A stretch of DNA of 64,000 bases from Pelagibacterium lacus (GCF_003345525.1 NZ_QQNH01000011.1:1-64000), one strand, 5' to 3'; positions 8,373-17,418 are shown, counted from the stretch's first letter. Numbers and translations: made by a program. Notes: a model not told the origin generated them from the sequence alone.

Positions 8373-9038
8373 TCAGATTTCCAGCAGCGTCTCGATCACG
8401 CGGTGGCCGTCCGGGCTGTTCCAATGGGCCGGCCCCTGCAGCACGCCGAGCTCGCACCCGTCCTCGCCGACCAGCACGGTGGCGGGGAGCCCGAGGGTCA
8501 CGGCGTCGTTGCGCAGGCGTTCGAACAGCTTGTAGCTCGGATCGGCGAACAGCTTGAGATTGTCGGCGCCGATTTCCTCAAGGAACAGGCCGGCAGCGAC
8601 CGGTCCGTCCGAGCCCATGTCGAGGCTGATGGCCACCACCTCGAAATCCTCGCCGCCATATTTGGCCTCCAGCGCATCGAGGAAGGGCATTTCCTCGCGG
8701 CAGGGCGCGCACCATGTGGCCCAGAAATTGACCAGCAGCTTCTTGCCCGAGAAATCGGCCAGGGTGATCGGATTGCCGTCGGCATCCTGGAAGGCGAGGT
8801 CGGAATAATTGCGCCATTGCTGCGAGGGCATCAGCGCCGCCAGTTCCCCGCGCGCGGCGTCATCGATGGTCTGGGCGATTTCGGGCCGCACGGCGCAGGT
8901 CGACGCCATGCCCAGCCCGCCATTGCTAACCCAAACGGCCGTCGCTATACCTACCGCCGCTGCGAAAAGTCCGGCACCGGCGAAGAGTCCGCGGGGCGTT
9001 TTGCGCTTTTCGCCTGGGTTCGGTTCGTTCTGGTCCAT
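8373..9038 (-). CDS. tlpA: TlpA-type membrane-anchored thioredoxin
   Basis: Periplasmic thiol-disulfide reductase anchored by one N-terminal helix (about 18-36), 221 residues. The thioredoxin domain carries the active site WCAPC with C110 and C113 and the NFWATWC lead-in. Rhizobial TlpA supports cytochrome oxidase copper-site maturation. It is divergent from argH across only 36 bases, a neighbourhood common in Hyphomicrobiales, so both promoters must overlap coding sequence. Open frame upstream of ATG 9038 runs antisense into argH and is not used. Confidence 0.92.
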   Translation of the reverse strand: MDQNEPNPGEKRKTPRGLFAGAGLFAAAVGIATAVWVSNGGLGMASTCAVRPEIAQTIDDAARGELAALMPSQQWRNYSDLAFQDADGNPITLADFSGKKLLVNFWATWCAPCREEMPFLDALEAKYGGEDFEVVAISLDMGSDGPVAAGLFLEEIGADNLKLFADPSYKLFERLRNDAVTLGLPATVLVGEDGCELGVLQGPAHWNSPDGHRVIETLLEI

Positions 9039-9074
9039 CACGTTATCACTCGCACAGCATTTCAAGGGGCATCG

Positions 9075-10457
9075 ATGAGCAATCGCATGTGGGGAGGCCG
9101 GTTCGCGTCCGGACCCGACGCCATCATGGAAGAGATCAACGCTTCGATCGGTTTCGACAAACGCCTCTACAAACAAGACATCGCCGGCTCCATAGCGCAT
9201 GCGACCATGCTCGAGACAGTCGGCATTCTGACGCGGGACGATAGGGACGCAATCGTCGCGGGTCTAGAGACCGTGCGCGGCGAAATCGACAAGGGGACGT
9301 TCACCTTCTCGCGAGCGCTTGAGGACATTCATATGAATGTCGAAAGCCGGCTCAGGGAACTGATCGGAGAGCCGGCCGGGCGGCTGCACACGGCGCGCTC
9401 GCGCAACGACCAGGTGGCCACCGATTTCCGGCTCTATGTGCGCGATTGCATCGACATGCTGGTCGCCCAGATCGCAACGCTGCAGGGGGTGCTGGTCGAC
9501 AAGGCCGAGGCCGAGGCCGATACGGTCATGCCCGGTTTCACCCATTTGCAAAGCGCCCAGCCGGTGACCTTCGGCCATCACATGCTGGCCTATGTCGAGA
9601 TGCTCGAACGCGACAGAGGGCGGATGCTCGATGCGCGGCGGCGCTTGAACGAAAGCCCGCTGGGCGCCGCGGCGCTGGCCGGCACCAGCTTTCCCATCGA
9701 CCGCGCAATGACGGCCGAGACGCTCGGCTTCGACCGGCCCATGGCAAATTCGCTCGATGCGGTCTCGGACCGCGATTTCATCCTCGAAACGCTGGCCGCC
9801 GCCTCGATCTGCGCCATGCATCTGTCGCGGCTGTCCGAGGAACTGGTGGTGTGGTCCTCGGCGCAGTTCAATTTCGTCCGGCTGTCCGACAAGTTCTCGA
9901 CCGGCTCCTCCATCATGCCGCAGAAGCGCAACCCCGACGCGGCGGAACTGATCCGGGCCAAGGTGGCGCGCATCTACGGCGCCTTCTCCTCGCTCCTGAT
10001 GGTGATGAAGGGTTTGCCGCTGGCCTATTCCAAGGACATGCAGGAAGACAAGGAAGTGGCCTTCGACGCCCTCGACAATTTCTCTCTCTCCCTCGCGGCG
10101 ATGACCGGCATGATGGACGACCTGACGGTCAATCGCGACAGGATGGCCGCAGCGGCGGGGGCAGGTTTTTCGACCGCGACCGATCTTGCCGACTGGCTGG
10201 TGCGGGCGGCGAACGTTCCGTTCCGCGATGCGCACCATATCACCGGCCGCGCCGTGGCGGCGGCGGAAGCCAGGGGCTGCGGGCTCGAGGGGCTGACCAT
10301 CGAGGATTTCAAGGCGATCGACGAGCGCATCACCAGCCAGGTGTTCAAGGTGCTGGGGGTCGACAATTCCGTCAAGTCGCGCACCAGCTTCGGGGGCACG
10401 GCGCCGGCCAATGTCCGCGAGCAGGCAAGGCTCTGGCGCGAGCGGCTGACGGCTTAA
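9075..10457 (+). CDS. argH: Argininosuccinate lyase
   Basis: Last step of arginine synthesis: argininosuccinate to arginine and fumarate. The 460-residue length is standard. The N-terminal MWGGRF motif and the superfamily signature [12 protein letters not shown] around residues 276-287 (catalytic Ser in the GSS loop) are intact, as is HTARSRNDQ near 105-113. ATG 9075 has AAGGGG just upstream. It is followed after 30 bases by lysA, and argJ at 47.3 kb belongs to the same pathway. Confidence 0.97.
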   Translation: MSNRMWGGRFASGPDAIMEEINASIGFDKRLYKQDIAGSIAHATMLETVGILTRDDRDAIVAGLETVRGEIDKGTFTFSRALEDIHMNVESRLRELIGEPAGRLHTARSRNDQVATDFRLYVRDCIDMLVAQIATLQGVLVDKAEAEADTVMPGFTHLQSAQPVTFGHHMLAYVEMLERDRGRMLDARRRLNESPLGAAALAGTSFPIDRAMTAETLGFDRPMANSLDAVSDRDFILETLAAASICAMHLSRLSEELVVWSSAQFNFVRLSDKFSTGSSIMPQKRNPDAAELIRAKVARIYGAFSSLLMVMKGLPLAYSKDMQEDKEVAFDALDNFSLSLAAMTGMMDDLTVNRDRMAAAAGAGFSTATDLADWLVRAANVPFRDAHHITGRAVAAAEARGCGLEGLTIEDFKAIDERITSQVFKVLGVDNSVKSRTSFGGTAPANVREQARLWRERLTA

Positions 10458-10487
10458 CAACACGGAAATCGGGACGGGACCAGGACA

Positions 10488-11756
10488 ATGGTGCATCATT
10501 TTCAGTATCGGGACGGGTCGCTGTTGGCCGAGGACGTTGATCTGGCGGCCATCGCGGGAGAGATCGGCACGCCGTTCTACTGCTATTCGGCGGCGACCTT
10601 TACACGCCATATCCGTGTGGTGGCCGAAGCCTTTGCCGGGCTCGACATGCTGGTGGCCTATGCCATGAAGGCCAATTCCAATCAGGCCATGCTGGCCCTC
10701 GTGGCCCGCGAGGGGATCGGGGCGGACGTGGTCTCGCTCGGCGAGCTCGAGCGCGCGCTGAAGGCCGGGATACCGGCGGAAAAGATCATCTTCTCCGGGG
10801 TCGGCAAGTCGCGCGAGGAGATGCGCCGCGGGCTGGAAGCGGGCATATTGTGCTTTAACGTGGAGTCCGAACCCGAGCTCGAACGCCTCAACCTGGTCGC
10901 CGCCGAGATGGGCCGCGTCGCGCCGGTCTCGGTGCGGGTCAATCCCGATGTCGATGCCCGGACCCATGCGAAGATTTCCACCGGCAAGTCCGAGAACAAG
11001 TTCGGCATCCCGTTCGCGCGGGCCGAGGCGGTCTACGCACGCATCGCCGAATGCGCCAATCTGCGGGCGGTGGGGGTCGATATGCATATCGGCAGCCAGA
11101 TCGTCGATCTCGAACCCTTCGACAACGCCTTCGCGCTGATGGTCGAACTGGTCGGGCGCCTCCGGGCCGCCGGACACCCCATCGAGCATGTCGATATCGG
11201 GGGCGGGCTGGGCATTCCCTATAACCTCGACAACACCCCGCCGCCCGATCCGACCGAATATGCCGCCCTGGTGCGCCGCCATTTCGCCGATATCGGCTGC
11301 AGGATGATCGTTGAGCCGGGCCGGCTGATCGCCGGCAATGCGGGCGTGCTGGTGACGCGCGTCGAATATGTCAAGCAGACCGAAAAGAAGGCCTTCGTCA
11401 TCGTCGACGCGGCCATGAACGATCTGCTTCGCCCGACCCTTTACGAAGCCCATCACGACATCCTGCCGCTTCGCGAGGCCGAGCCCGGTGCCGCCGCGAT
11501 CCGGGCCGATATCGTGGGGCCGGTCTGCGAGACCGGCGACTATCTCGGCCTCGACCGGCAGATCCCCGTGGTCGGCGAGGGCGACATGCTGGCGGTGATG
11601 ACGGCAGGCGCCTATGGCGCGGTCATGAGCTCGACCTACAATACGCGGCCCCTGGTGGCCGAAGTGCTGGTCGACGGGAACAAATGGCACGCGGTGCGGC
11701 CGCGCCAGACGCTGGACGAACTCATCGGGCTCGACAGCGTTCCCGACTGGCTCTGA
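10488..11756 (+). CDS. lysA: Diaminopimelate decarboxylase
   Basis: PLP enzyme producing lysine from meso-diaminopimelate; 422 residues. The Schiff-base lysine is K61 in AYAMKANSN. The glycine-rich phosphate-binding loop DIGGGLGIPY is near 234-243, the partner active-site Cys is near residue 346 in GPVCETGDYL, and GAYGAVMSSTYN is present near the C-terminus. The small lipoprotein gene often found between argH and lysA is absent here: the gap is too short. Confidence 0.97.
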   Translation: MVHHFQYRDGSLLAEDVDLAAIAGEIGTPFYCYSAATFTRHIRVVAEAFAGLDMLVAYAMKANSNQAMLALVAREGIGADVVSLGELERALKAGIPAEKIIFSGVGKSREEMRRGLEAGILCFNVESEPELERLNLVAAEMGRVAPVSVRVNPDVDARTHAKISTGKSENKFGIPFARAEAVYARIAECANLRAVGVDMHIGSQIVDLEPFDNAFALMVELVGRLRAAGHPIEHVDIGGGLGIPYNLDNTPPPDPTEYAALVRRHFADIGCRMIVEPGRLIAGNAGVLVTRVEYVKQTEKKAFVIVDAAMNDLLRPTLYEAHHDILPLREAEPGAAAIRADIVGPVCETGDYLGLDRQIPVVGEGDMLAVMTAGAYGAVMSSTYNTRPLVAEVLVDGNKWHAVRPRQTLDELIGLDSVPDWL

Positions 11757-11759
11757 GGC

Positions 11760-12164
11760 TCACAGCGCCGAGCGGGCGAGGGGAATGATCTCGGCGGGGC
11801 GCCCGGCAAGCGCGTCGTCGATCTTCTCGATCAACTGGGCGAGCGAGAAGGGCTTGTTGATCACATCATAGATCAGCGCGTCCAGCCCGTGCGCCCGTTC
11901 GCGCTGATCGGCAAAGCCGGTCATCAGCACGATGGTGAGCTCGGGCCAGCGCGCCCCGACCGTCAGCGACAGGGCGATGCCGTCCATCACCGGCATCTTG
12001 ATGTCCGACACCAGCAGGTCGAAATGGCCATCGTGCTCCTGGGCGATTTCGAGCGCCAGTCCGCCATCGGAGGCTTCCAGCACCTCGTGCCCGCTCATCT
12101 GCAGCGCGCGCACCACGAAGCTGCGGACATTGTCATCGTCTTCTGCCACGAGAATGCGGGCCAT
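11760..12164 (-). CDS. Single-domain response regulator, CpdR-like
   Basis: A receiver domain without output domain, 134 residues. Acidic residues EDDD (8-11), phospho-acceptor Asp54 (SDIKMPVMDG), Thr82 and Lys104 (NKPF) are all present. The GFADQRERAHGLDALIYDVINKPF stretch, split here as GFADQRERAH then GLDALIY, closely resembles CpdR, which when unphosphorylated directs ClpXP-dependent degradation of cell-cycle proteins in alphaproteobacteria. No histidine kinase or phosphotransferase is encoded nearby. The orthology to CpdR is likely but other stand-alone receivers exist. Confidence 0.8.
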   Translation of the reverse strand: MARILVAEDDDNVRSFVVRALQMSGHEVLEASDGGLALEIAQEHDGHFDLLVSDIKMPVMDGIALSLTVGARWPELTIVLMTGFADQRERAHGLDALIYDVINKPFSLAQLIEKIDDALAGRPAEIIPLARSAL

Positions 12165-12224
12165 GGCGTTTCCTGTTCCTGCTGGGCTGCGCGCCGAGGG
12201 GGCGTGCAGCGCGGTGTTGTGGTC

Positions 12225-13079
12225 TCAGCTTTGGCCTTGGGGACGGTTCTGGCCGTCCACGAAGCTCAGTCTTACCCGTTCCACGCCCTGGGGCGGGGCC
12301 GTCAGTTGCGCGTCGATGTCCAGGATGTCGCCTGGAAGAATCTCGCGGGTGGAGGGGGTCACCGTCCACTCATACATCACCCGGTCGCCGGCCCCGATGA
12401 GGCTGACGAGCACCGACGGCACGAAAACTATGCGATTCGTGATGTTCGAGATCTTAGCGGTCACGATGAGGACGCTGATTCCGTCGCGTGTAGTTCCCAG
12501 AGTGTTAACGTCGATAAAATCGAGACCGACGACATTTGTTCCAAGTCCCACAAGACGATAGAGCCCGTCGAGCTGCGGGGTGGCGCGCACGATCTCAGTG
12601 CGCCACACGATGGCCGAGATCGAGGCCGCAAGGAGGAGCAGCACGGTGGCGATGCGGAAGATGCGGCGGACCCGCGCCATGGGCAGGGCGGCGATCATGC
12701 CGCGGCGGCGCCGGGCAAGGGCTTCGGTGCGCGCCCGCGCCTGTTCGCGCGGCTCGGGGAGGAAGGGGTCGGCGGATTTTCCGGCGAGGAGGTCCTGGGG
12801 CGGGGCGGGCGCTTCCGCCCGCCGGGGGGCGGGATCGGCGCGGCTGAACGCGGCGTCGAGCAGGTCCTCGTCGGCCTGGGTGAACAGGGTGTCGGCATCG
12901 GCCCGGAAGGCCAGTTCGTCCTCGCTCGGCTCGGGATCGGCGTGGGGCGCGGGGGGAAAGCCGGGGGTGGCGTACCAGAGCTCGGAGCATGCGGCGCACT
13001 GGACCTGCCGGCCGGCGGCGCTGAGGGCGTCCGCGGCCACGCGATAGCGCGTCCGGCAATGGGGGCAGGTGATGATCAC
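12225..13079 (-). CDS. Zinc-ribbon (MJ0042-type) membrane protein
   Basis: A 284-residue protein with an N-terminal zinc ribbon (C5-x2-C8 ... C28-x2-C31; CPHCRTRYRV), an acidic and proline-rich linker, a transmembrane helix at about 139-159 and a C-terminal domain of roughly 120 residues likely in the periplasm. The start is a GTG at 13079, chosen because the zinc-ribbon motif of this family normally begins within a few residues of the N-terminus. It diverges from ftsE. A cytoplasmic sensor coupled to a periplasmic domain is possible, but function is unknown. Confidence 0.82.
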   Translation of the reverse strand: MIITCPHCRTRYRVAADALSAAGRQVQCAACSELWYATPGFPPAPHADPEPSEDELAFRADADTLFTQADEDLLDAAFSRADPAPRRAEAPAPPQDLLAGKSADPFLPEPREQARARTEALARRRRGMIAALPMARVRRIFRIATVLLLLAASISAIVWRTEIVRATPQLDGLYRLVGLGTNVVGLDFIDVNTLGTTRDGISVLIVTAKISNITNRIVFVPSVLVSLIGAGDRVMYEWTVTPSTREILPGDILDIDAQLTAPPQGVERVRLSFVDGQNRPQGQS

Positions 13080-13228
13080 GCGGCGGCTCTTTAAAGGCTC
13101 AGTTGGATACCGATGCCCGAACACTAGGAAACGGGGGTTAAAACTCTTGAAACGTCGCCCCAGAACCGCCATTCCAGCGTGATGGCTGCTACACTCAAAA
13201 GGGCAAGTGATTCGCGAAAGGGGCAGGT

Positions 13229-13888
13229 TTGATCGCGTTCGAAAATGTGGGCCTGCGATACGGGCACGGCCCGGAAATTCTCAAGGATCTGACCTTTGCG
13301 ATTTCCCCGGGCTCCTTCCACTTCCTCACCGGCCCCTCGGGTTCGGGCAAGACTTCGCTCCTGCGCCTGCTGCTGCTCTCGCTCAAGCCGACCCGCGGTT
13401 CGGTCTCGATGTTCGGCGAGGATGTTTCCGCGCTCGACCGCGACCGGCTCCTGCAGATGCGGCGCCATATCGGCATCGTCTTTCAGGAATTCCGCCTGCT
13501 CGATCATCTGACCACGTTCGAGAACGTCGCGCTGCCCTTCCGGGTGCGCGGCCAGGCCGAGCCCAGCTACCGCTCCAATGTCGAGGAGCTGCTGGACTGG
13601 GTGGGGTTGGGGGATCGCATGGACGCCCATCCGGCCGTGCTCTCGGGCGGGGAAAAGCAGCGCGCCGCCATCGCCCGCGCGGTGATCGCCAAGCCCGACA
13701 TCCTTCTTGCCGACGAGCCGACCGGCAATGTGGATCCGGAGCTCTCCGAGCGCCTGCTGCATCTTTTCGAACAGCTCAACAGGATGGGCACGACCATCAT
13801 CCTGGCCACGCACGAGGTCAATCTTCTCGACAAGTTCGACTATCCGCGCATGCTCTTGAACGACGGGGAGCTGACCATCCATGAGTGA
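13229..13888 (+). CDS. ftsE: Cell division ATP-binding protein FtsE
   Basis: ABC ATPase of the FtsEX complex, which couples the divisome to peptidoglycan hydrolases. The 219 residues include Walker A GPSGSGKT at 35-42, the signature LSGGEKQR at about 138-145 and Walker [10 protein letters not shown] near 160. The start is TTG 13229 behind a GGGGCAGG stretch; no ATG gives a complete N-terminus. The stop overlaps the ftsX start by eight bases, indicating translational coupling. Confidence 0.95.
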   Translation: MIAFENVGLRYGHGPEILKDLTFAISPGSFHFLTGPSGSGKTSLLRLLLLSLKPTRGSVSMFGEDVSALDRDRLLQMRRHIGIVFQEFRLLDHLTTFENVALPFRVRGQAEPSYRSNVEELLDWVGLGDRMDAHPAVLSGGEKQRAAIARAVIAKPDILLADEPTGNVDPELSERLLHLFEQLNRMGTTIILATHEVNLLDKFDYPRMLLNDGELTIHE

Positions 13889-14801
13889 GGGGCTCAAGCT
13901 GCGCTTTCCGCGACCCAACCCGATCGTGCCGGCGCATTCGGTGGCCGGCCGCACGCTGATGCTGCTGATCGGCATCATGACGTTTCTCTCCTGCGTCACC
14001 TTTGGCGGCGTGCTGCTGGTGCAGAAATCGGCCATGGGCTGGTCGGCGGATGTGGGACGCGAATTGACCATCCAGATCCGCCCGCTGGACGGCGAGGTGA
14101 TCGAATCCAATCTGCGCCTGGCGGTGTCGCTCAGCGAGGCGGTGCCCGGTGTCGCCAGCGCCCGGGTACTGACCATCGCGGAGAGCGAGGCGTTGCTCGA
14201 GCCGTGGCTCGGCGCCGGGCTCGACCTCTCCGACCTCACCATTCCGCGTCTGGTCGTCGTGCAATTGTCCGATCCCAACGCCGCCGACATCGCCCGGCTC
14301 GAAACCGATATTTCCGCCATTCCCGGGGCGTCGCTGGAAACCCACGCCGCCTGGCGCATGCAGCTCAATACCATGGCCGGCACCATCGTGATCTCGGGCA
14401 TTCTGGTGCTGGGACTGATCCTCGTGGCGACGGCGCTGGCCATCGTCTTTGCGACGCGCGGGACCATGTCGACCAATCGCGAGATCGTCGACGTGCTGCA
14501 TTTCATCGGGGCGTCCAACCGCTTCATCGCCGGTGAATTCCAGGGGCGCTTCCTGCTGCTGGGCCTCAAGGGCGGGCTGGCCGGCGGGCTGGCGGCGGTG
14601 ATTTTCTTCATCTTCGCCGGCACGGCGATGAGCACGGTGGTGCCGCAGCAGTCGAGCGCCCAGCTCGGCGTGCTGTTCGGCCAGTTCGCCCTGGGCATCT
14701 CCGGCCTGCTCGGCATTGTCGGGGTGGTCCTCGTCATTGCCGGGCTCACCGCGATCACCTCGCGCTTGACCGTGCGCCGGTTCCTCACGCAAATTTCCTG
14801 A
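13881..14801 (+). CDS. ftsX: Cell division protein FtsX
   Basis: Membrane partner of FtsE, 306 residues. One transmembrane helix near 24-45, a periplasmic domain of about 120 residues, then three C-terminal helices with the cytoplasmic loop between them (VDVLHFIGASNRFIAGEF), the FtsE-contacting coupling region of the family. The following acyltransferase gene starts 30 bases on, so an ftsE-ftsX-plsC operon is likely. Confidence 0.94.
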   Translation: MSEGLKLRFPRPNPIVPAHSVAGRTLMLLIGIMTFLSCVTFGGVLLVQKSAMGWSADVGRELTIQIRPLDGEVIESNLRLAVSLSEAVPGVASARVLTIAESEALLEPWLGAGLDLSDLTIPRLVVVQLSDPNAADIARLETDISAIPGASLETHAAWRMQLNTMAGTIVISGILVLGLILVATALAIVFATRGTMSTNREIVDVLHFIGASNRFIAGEFQGRFLLLGLKGGLAGGLAAVIFFIFAGTAMSTVVPQQSSAQLGVLFGQFALGISGLLGIVGVVLVIAGLTAITSRLTVRRFLTQIS

Positions 14802-14831
14802 CAGGGCGAAATCGCCGGGAGGCGTCCAGCA

Positions 14832-15641
14832 ATGATCGTTCAGGCACTCCGCTCGGCGGTATTTTATGCCGTGTTCTTCCTGCACACCATTCCGCTCGCC
14901 ATCCTTGTGGGGCTGATGGCCAAGCTGACGCCGGGCTGGCGGCCGGCCGGCTGGCGCATCGCGCAGTACTGGAATTCGGCCAATCTGTTCTTCCTGCGCT
15001 GGATCGTGGGCATCCGCACGAAAGTGACCGGGGCCGAGAACATTCCCGCCGGCGGCTGCATCATCGGGTCCAAGCACCAGTCGGACTGGGATATCTTCGC
15101 CATCCTGCCCCATGTGGGCGACCCCGCCTTCATCGCCAAGAAGGAATTGCTCGACATCCCGCTGTTCGGGTGGGCCGCCCGGTGGATCAACACCATCCCG
15201 GTGGACCGCAAGAAGGGCAAGGACGCGCTGCCCGAGATGATGGAGCATGCGCGGGGTGCGCTCGCGCGGGGCTGCCGCGTGATCATCTTTCCCGAAGGCA
15301 CGCGCCGCGCGCCCCTCGACGTGCCCGCCTATCGCTCGGGCATCGCCCGCATGTATGCGGCGCTCGACGTGCCGGTGGTTCCGGTGGCGCTCACATCGGG
15401 TCTTTATTGGGGACGCAACAGCCTCATTCTCTGGCCGGGAACGGCGCGGGCGAAATTCCTCGAGCCCATCCTGCCCGGCCTCGCTCCGGACGTCTTTCTC
15501 GAAACGCTCATCGCCCGCATAGAGGCGGAGACCGACGCCATGGTCCTCGAAGATGCCCGCAAGGGGCTGGCCCGGCCCATATCGCCGCGTCTTCGGGCCC
15601 GTCTCAACGAGTTGGAAGCAGCGGAGCAGGCCGCCGGCTGA
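14832..15641 (+). CDS. plsC: 1-acyl-sn-glycerol-3-phosphate acyltransferase
   Basis: Makes phosphatidic acid from lysophosphatidic acid at the inner membrane. The catalytic HX4D motif is H82QSDWD87, the substrate loop FPEGTRRAP begins near 153, and an N-terminal membrane helix precedes them. 269 residues, normal for PlsC. Its location after ftsEX ties it to envelope growth but it is a general phospholipid enzyme. A related glycerolipid acyltransferase of narrower function cannot be excluded. Confidence 0.92.
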   Translation: MIVQALRSAVFYAVFFLHTIPLAILVGLMAKLTPGWRPAGWRIAQYWNSANLFFLRWIVGIRTKVTGAENIPAGGCIIGSKHQSDWDIFAILPHVGDPAFIAKKELLDIPLFGWAARWINTIPVDRKKGKDALPEMMEHARGALARGCRVIIFPEGTRRAPLDVPAYRSGIARMYAALDVPVVPVALTSGLYWGRNSLILWPGTARAKFLEPILPGLAPDVFLETLIARIEAETDAMVLEDARKGLARPISPRLRARLNELEAAEQAAG

Positions 15642-15737
15642 TCCCTGTCGCTGCCCGATATCTAGCGGCATGCCTAAATTAAAACACAACATGTTGATAT
15701 TTCTTGCGGGTGCAAGCGCGGCTCTCTGCGGTTTCGC

Positions 15738-15771
15738 TTGACGGGAATTTGAGTTTGTTCTAATTTTGTTC
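15738..15771 (+). promoter_or_regulatory. Sigma70-type promoter overlapped by a LexA-type box
   Basis: A -35 TTGACG (15738-15743) and a -10 TAATTT (15761-15766) are separated by 17 bases. GTTC-TAATTTT-GTTC (15757-15771) overlaps the -10 element. GTTC-N7-GTTC is the established LexA operator of alphaproteobacteria, and covering the -10 is the expected geometry for repression. The target is the small gene that follows. Confidence 0.65.
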
Positions 15772-15815
15772 TCTTTGTTGCGTGTCACTCGGTCTGATCG
15801 ATCATGGGGATTGTC

Positions 15816-16151
15816 ATGATGGCTTGGGAAACAAACGGCGATAATTTCGACGGCGGGTCGATGTGGGCCGGGCGCTCGGGACGGCAATACATGATGACCC
15901 GAGTGGAGGGCGACCGGGCCGCCATGGCCGCGGCGCGGCTCTATGCGCTGGCGGAAAGAGGCGTGATCCGCTGGGCGGGAACGGCCCAGGACCTGATCGG
16001 GGATCATCTGTCGCGCGAGCGGTTCCGCCGCTTCAATGCCCAGGGCGCCCAAATGCTGTCCATGCCTTCGCCAGCCGATCCGCTGGCCCTTATGACGCTC
16101 GCCTGGGACCTTGAAGGCGGCCATGTCATCGCCGGGCGCGACGCCGCCTGA
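15816..16151 (+). CDS. Hypothetical protein, probable LexA-regulated gene
   Basis: I do not recognise this 111-residue protein. It has no signal peptide or transmembrane segment, a Trp/Gly-rich N-terminus (WAGRSGRQYMMTR), a helix rich in alanine near 33-50 (DRAAMAAARLYALAERG), and a charged RERFRRFNAQGAQM stretch. ATG 15816 and the adjacent ATG 15819 both follow GGGGA; ATG 15804 lacks a site. The promoter region carries a LexA-type box, which suggests DNA-damage induction. It stands alone between plsC and a palindromic element that may end its transcript. Confidence 0.72.
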   Translation: MMAWETNGDNFDGGSMWAGRSGRQYMMTRVEGDRAAMAAARLYALAERGVIRWAGTAQDLIGDHLSRERFRRFNAQGAQMLSMPSPADPLALMTLAWDLEGGHVIAGRDAA

Positions 16152-16170
16152 ATTCATCCTGCGCGCCGGG

Positions 16171-16220
16171 AGGCTCGCAAATCGGTTTCCTTTGCCAAAG
16201 CGATTTGTTAGAGCACTCTA
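16171..16220 (-). repeat. Palindromic intergenic element, copy C
   Basis: Read on the minus strand it opens TAGAGTGC, the same block as copies A and B, and continues into a hairpin in which CAAATCG (16178-16184) pairs with CGATTTG (16201-16207). TAGAG-CA-CTCTA (16209-16220) is itself palindromic. It is more divergent than the other two. Lying 20 bases after the LexA-linked gene, it may also act as a transcript end. Confidence 0.45.
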
Positions 16221-16267
16221 TCGCTGCGCACCCGTTCCCGGTCGATGATCGTGGGCGCGCGGCGTGT

Positions 16268-16344
16268 GGTCCCGTAGCTCAGCAGGATAGAGCATCAGAT
16301 TCCTAATCTGAGGGTCACTGGTTCGAATCCAGTCGGGATCACCA
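16268..16344 (+). tRNA. tRNA-Arg (anticodon CCT)
   Basis: A 77-base cloverleaf: acceptor GGTCCCG pairs with CGGGATC (one G-T wobble), discriminator A and encoded CCA. The anticodon stem CAGAT/ATCTG encloses TTCCTAA, giving anticodon CCT for AGG codons. D-arm TAGCTC and T-loop GGTTCGAATCC are standard. Confidence 0.96.
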
Positions 16345-16375
16345 TCTTTCCTTGCCCTCGTCCGAAAGCGCCGCT

Positions 16376-16531
16376 ATGTCCGCTGCCGCCCTCGCCAAAC
16401 TGACACGCGCCGTCGAAGAACTGGAGCGCGCCCTGGCCGGCAATCGCTACGGACAGGTCGAGCGGCTGGCGCTCAAATCCGAGCTCGAGGCGCAGATCCA
16501 GCGCATCGACGAGCTGCGGCAACGGCTTTAA
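16376..16531 (+). CDS. Possible 51-residue coiled-coil protein
   Basis: An ORF of 52 codons starts 31 bases after tRNA-Arg. The product is Leu/Glu/Arg/Ala-rich with heptad-like spacing (LTRAVEELERAL, then LALKSELEAQIQRIDELRQRL at the end), so it would form a coiled coil; it resembles the short DUF4164-type proteins only in general character. A weak GAAAG precedes the ATG. Its TAA overlaps the stop codon of the convergent gloB gene. Existence as a gene is uncertain. Confidence 0.4.
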   Translation: MSAAALAKLTRAVEELERALAGNRYGQVERLALKSELEAQIQRIDELRQRL

Positions 16532-17295
16532 AAACTGTCCTTGGCCTTGCGAAGCGCCCCGAACACCTGCGAGGCGGGGGCGCCCTCTAGCCCCATGCGC
16601 CTTGCCATGCCGAGGTCGTCGGCGCGCAGGAACGGATTGGCGGCCAGTTCGTCGGCGAGGCGGGCCGGAATGGTCGCTTCGCCCCGGTCGATCTGCCGCC
16701 TTGCCTCGTCGGCGCGGGCCTTGAGCGAAGGGTTGTCGGGATCGATGGAAAGCGCGAACCTGGCATTGGCCAGCGTATATTCATGGCCGCAATAGACCAG
16801 CGTTTGCGGGTCCAGCGCCTTGAGGCGCTTGAGCCCGGCCCACATGGTTTCGTAGTCGCCTTCGAACATGCGGCCCACGCCGAGAGAAAAAAGCGCATCG
16901 GCCGAAAACAGCACTTTGTCGGCCGGGGCGTGGAAGGCGATATGGCCCAGCGTATGCCCGGGCACGCCGATGACCGCGAAGCGGGTTTCGCCCAGCATCA
17001 CCGCGTCACCGCCGTCAACCAGCGTATCGAGCCCTTCGATCTTGCCGGCATCGCCCTTGGGGCCGATCGCATGGGCGCCATAGGCGGCCTTGAGCGGTCC
17101 TATGCCGTCCGTGTGGTCGGCGTGGTGATGGGTGATCAGCAGATCGGTCAGCACCCAGCCGCGTTTTTCCAGTTCGGCGATGATGGCTCCGGCATCGGGG
17201 GCGTCGATCGACGCCACCCGGCCGGAGGCGACATCGCGCACCAGATAGCCGAAATTGTCCGAGCGGGCGGGAAAGACGGCGATCTCGAGCGGCAT
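16528..17295 (-). CDS. gloB: Hydroxyacylglutathione hydrolase (glyoxalase II)
   Basis: Metallo-beta-lactamase-fold enzyme converting S-D-lactoylglutathione to lactate and glutathione in methylglyoxal detoxification. The dinuclear metal motif THHHADH is at 55-61; the GHTLGHIAF, FSADALFS and YCGHEYTL segments supply the remaining ligands and substrate contacts. 255 residues from ATG 17295. Open frame continues far upstream only as antisense of the neighbouring methyltransferase and hisC. Confidence 0.95.
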   Translation of the reverse strand: MPLEIAVFPARSDNFGYLVRDVASGRVASIDAPDAGAIIAELEKRGWVLTDLLITHHHADHTDGIGPLKAAYGAHAIGPKGDAGKIEGLDTLVDGGDAVMLGETRFAVIGVPGHTLGHIAFHAPADKVLFSADALFSLGVGRMFEGDYETMWAGLKRLKALDPQTLVYCGHEYTLANARFALSIDPDNPSLKARADEARRQIDRGEATIPARLADELAANPFLRADDLGMARRMGLEGAPASQVFGALRKAKDSF

Positions 17296-17418
17296 GATGG
17301 GCAGTCCTTGCAACTGTTGTGTGCAGCGTAAGGGGTGCGGGGCATGCGCGCAAGGTTTGACCTTGCGCCACAAAGCGCCCACATGCAGGACTATTGCAGC
17401 ACACAATGCGGGGTGGCG

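Noticed and set aside
9264-11690. An 808-codon open frame on the minus strand across argH and lysA
   Set aside because: It is antisense to two intact, well-recognised enzymes and its translation has the His/Gly/Asp/Arg-rich look of GC-rich antisense frames with no recognisable domain.
13818-16157. A 779-codon minus-strand open frame across ftsX, plsC and the LexA-linked gene
   Set aside because: Same reasoning: compositional shadow of real plus-strand genes with no domain signature.
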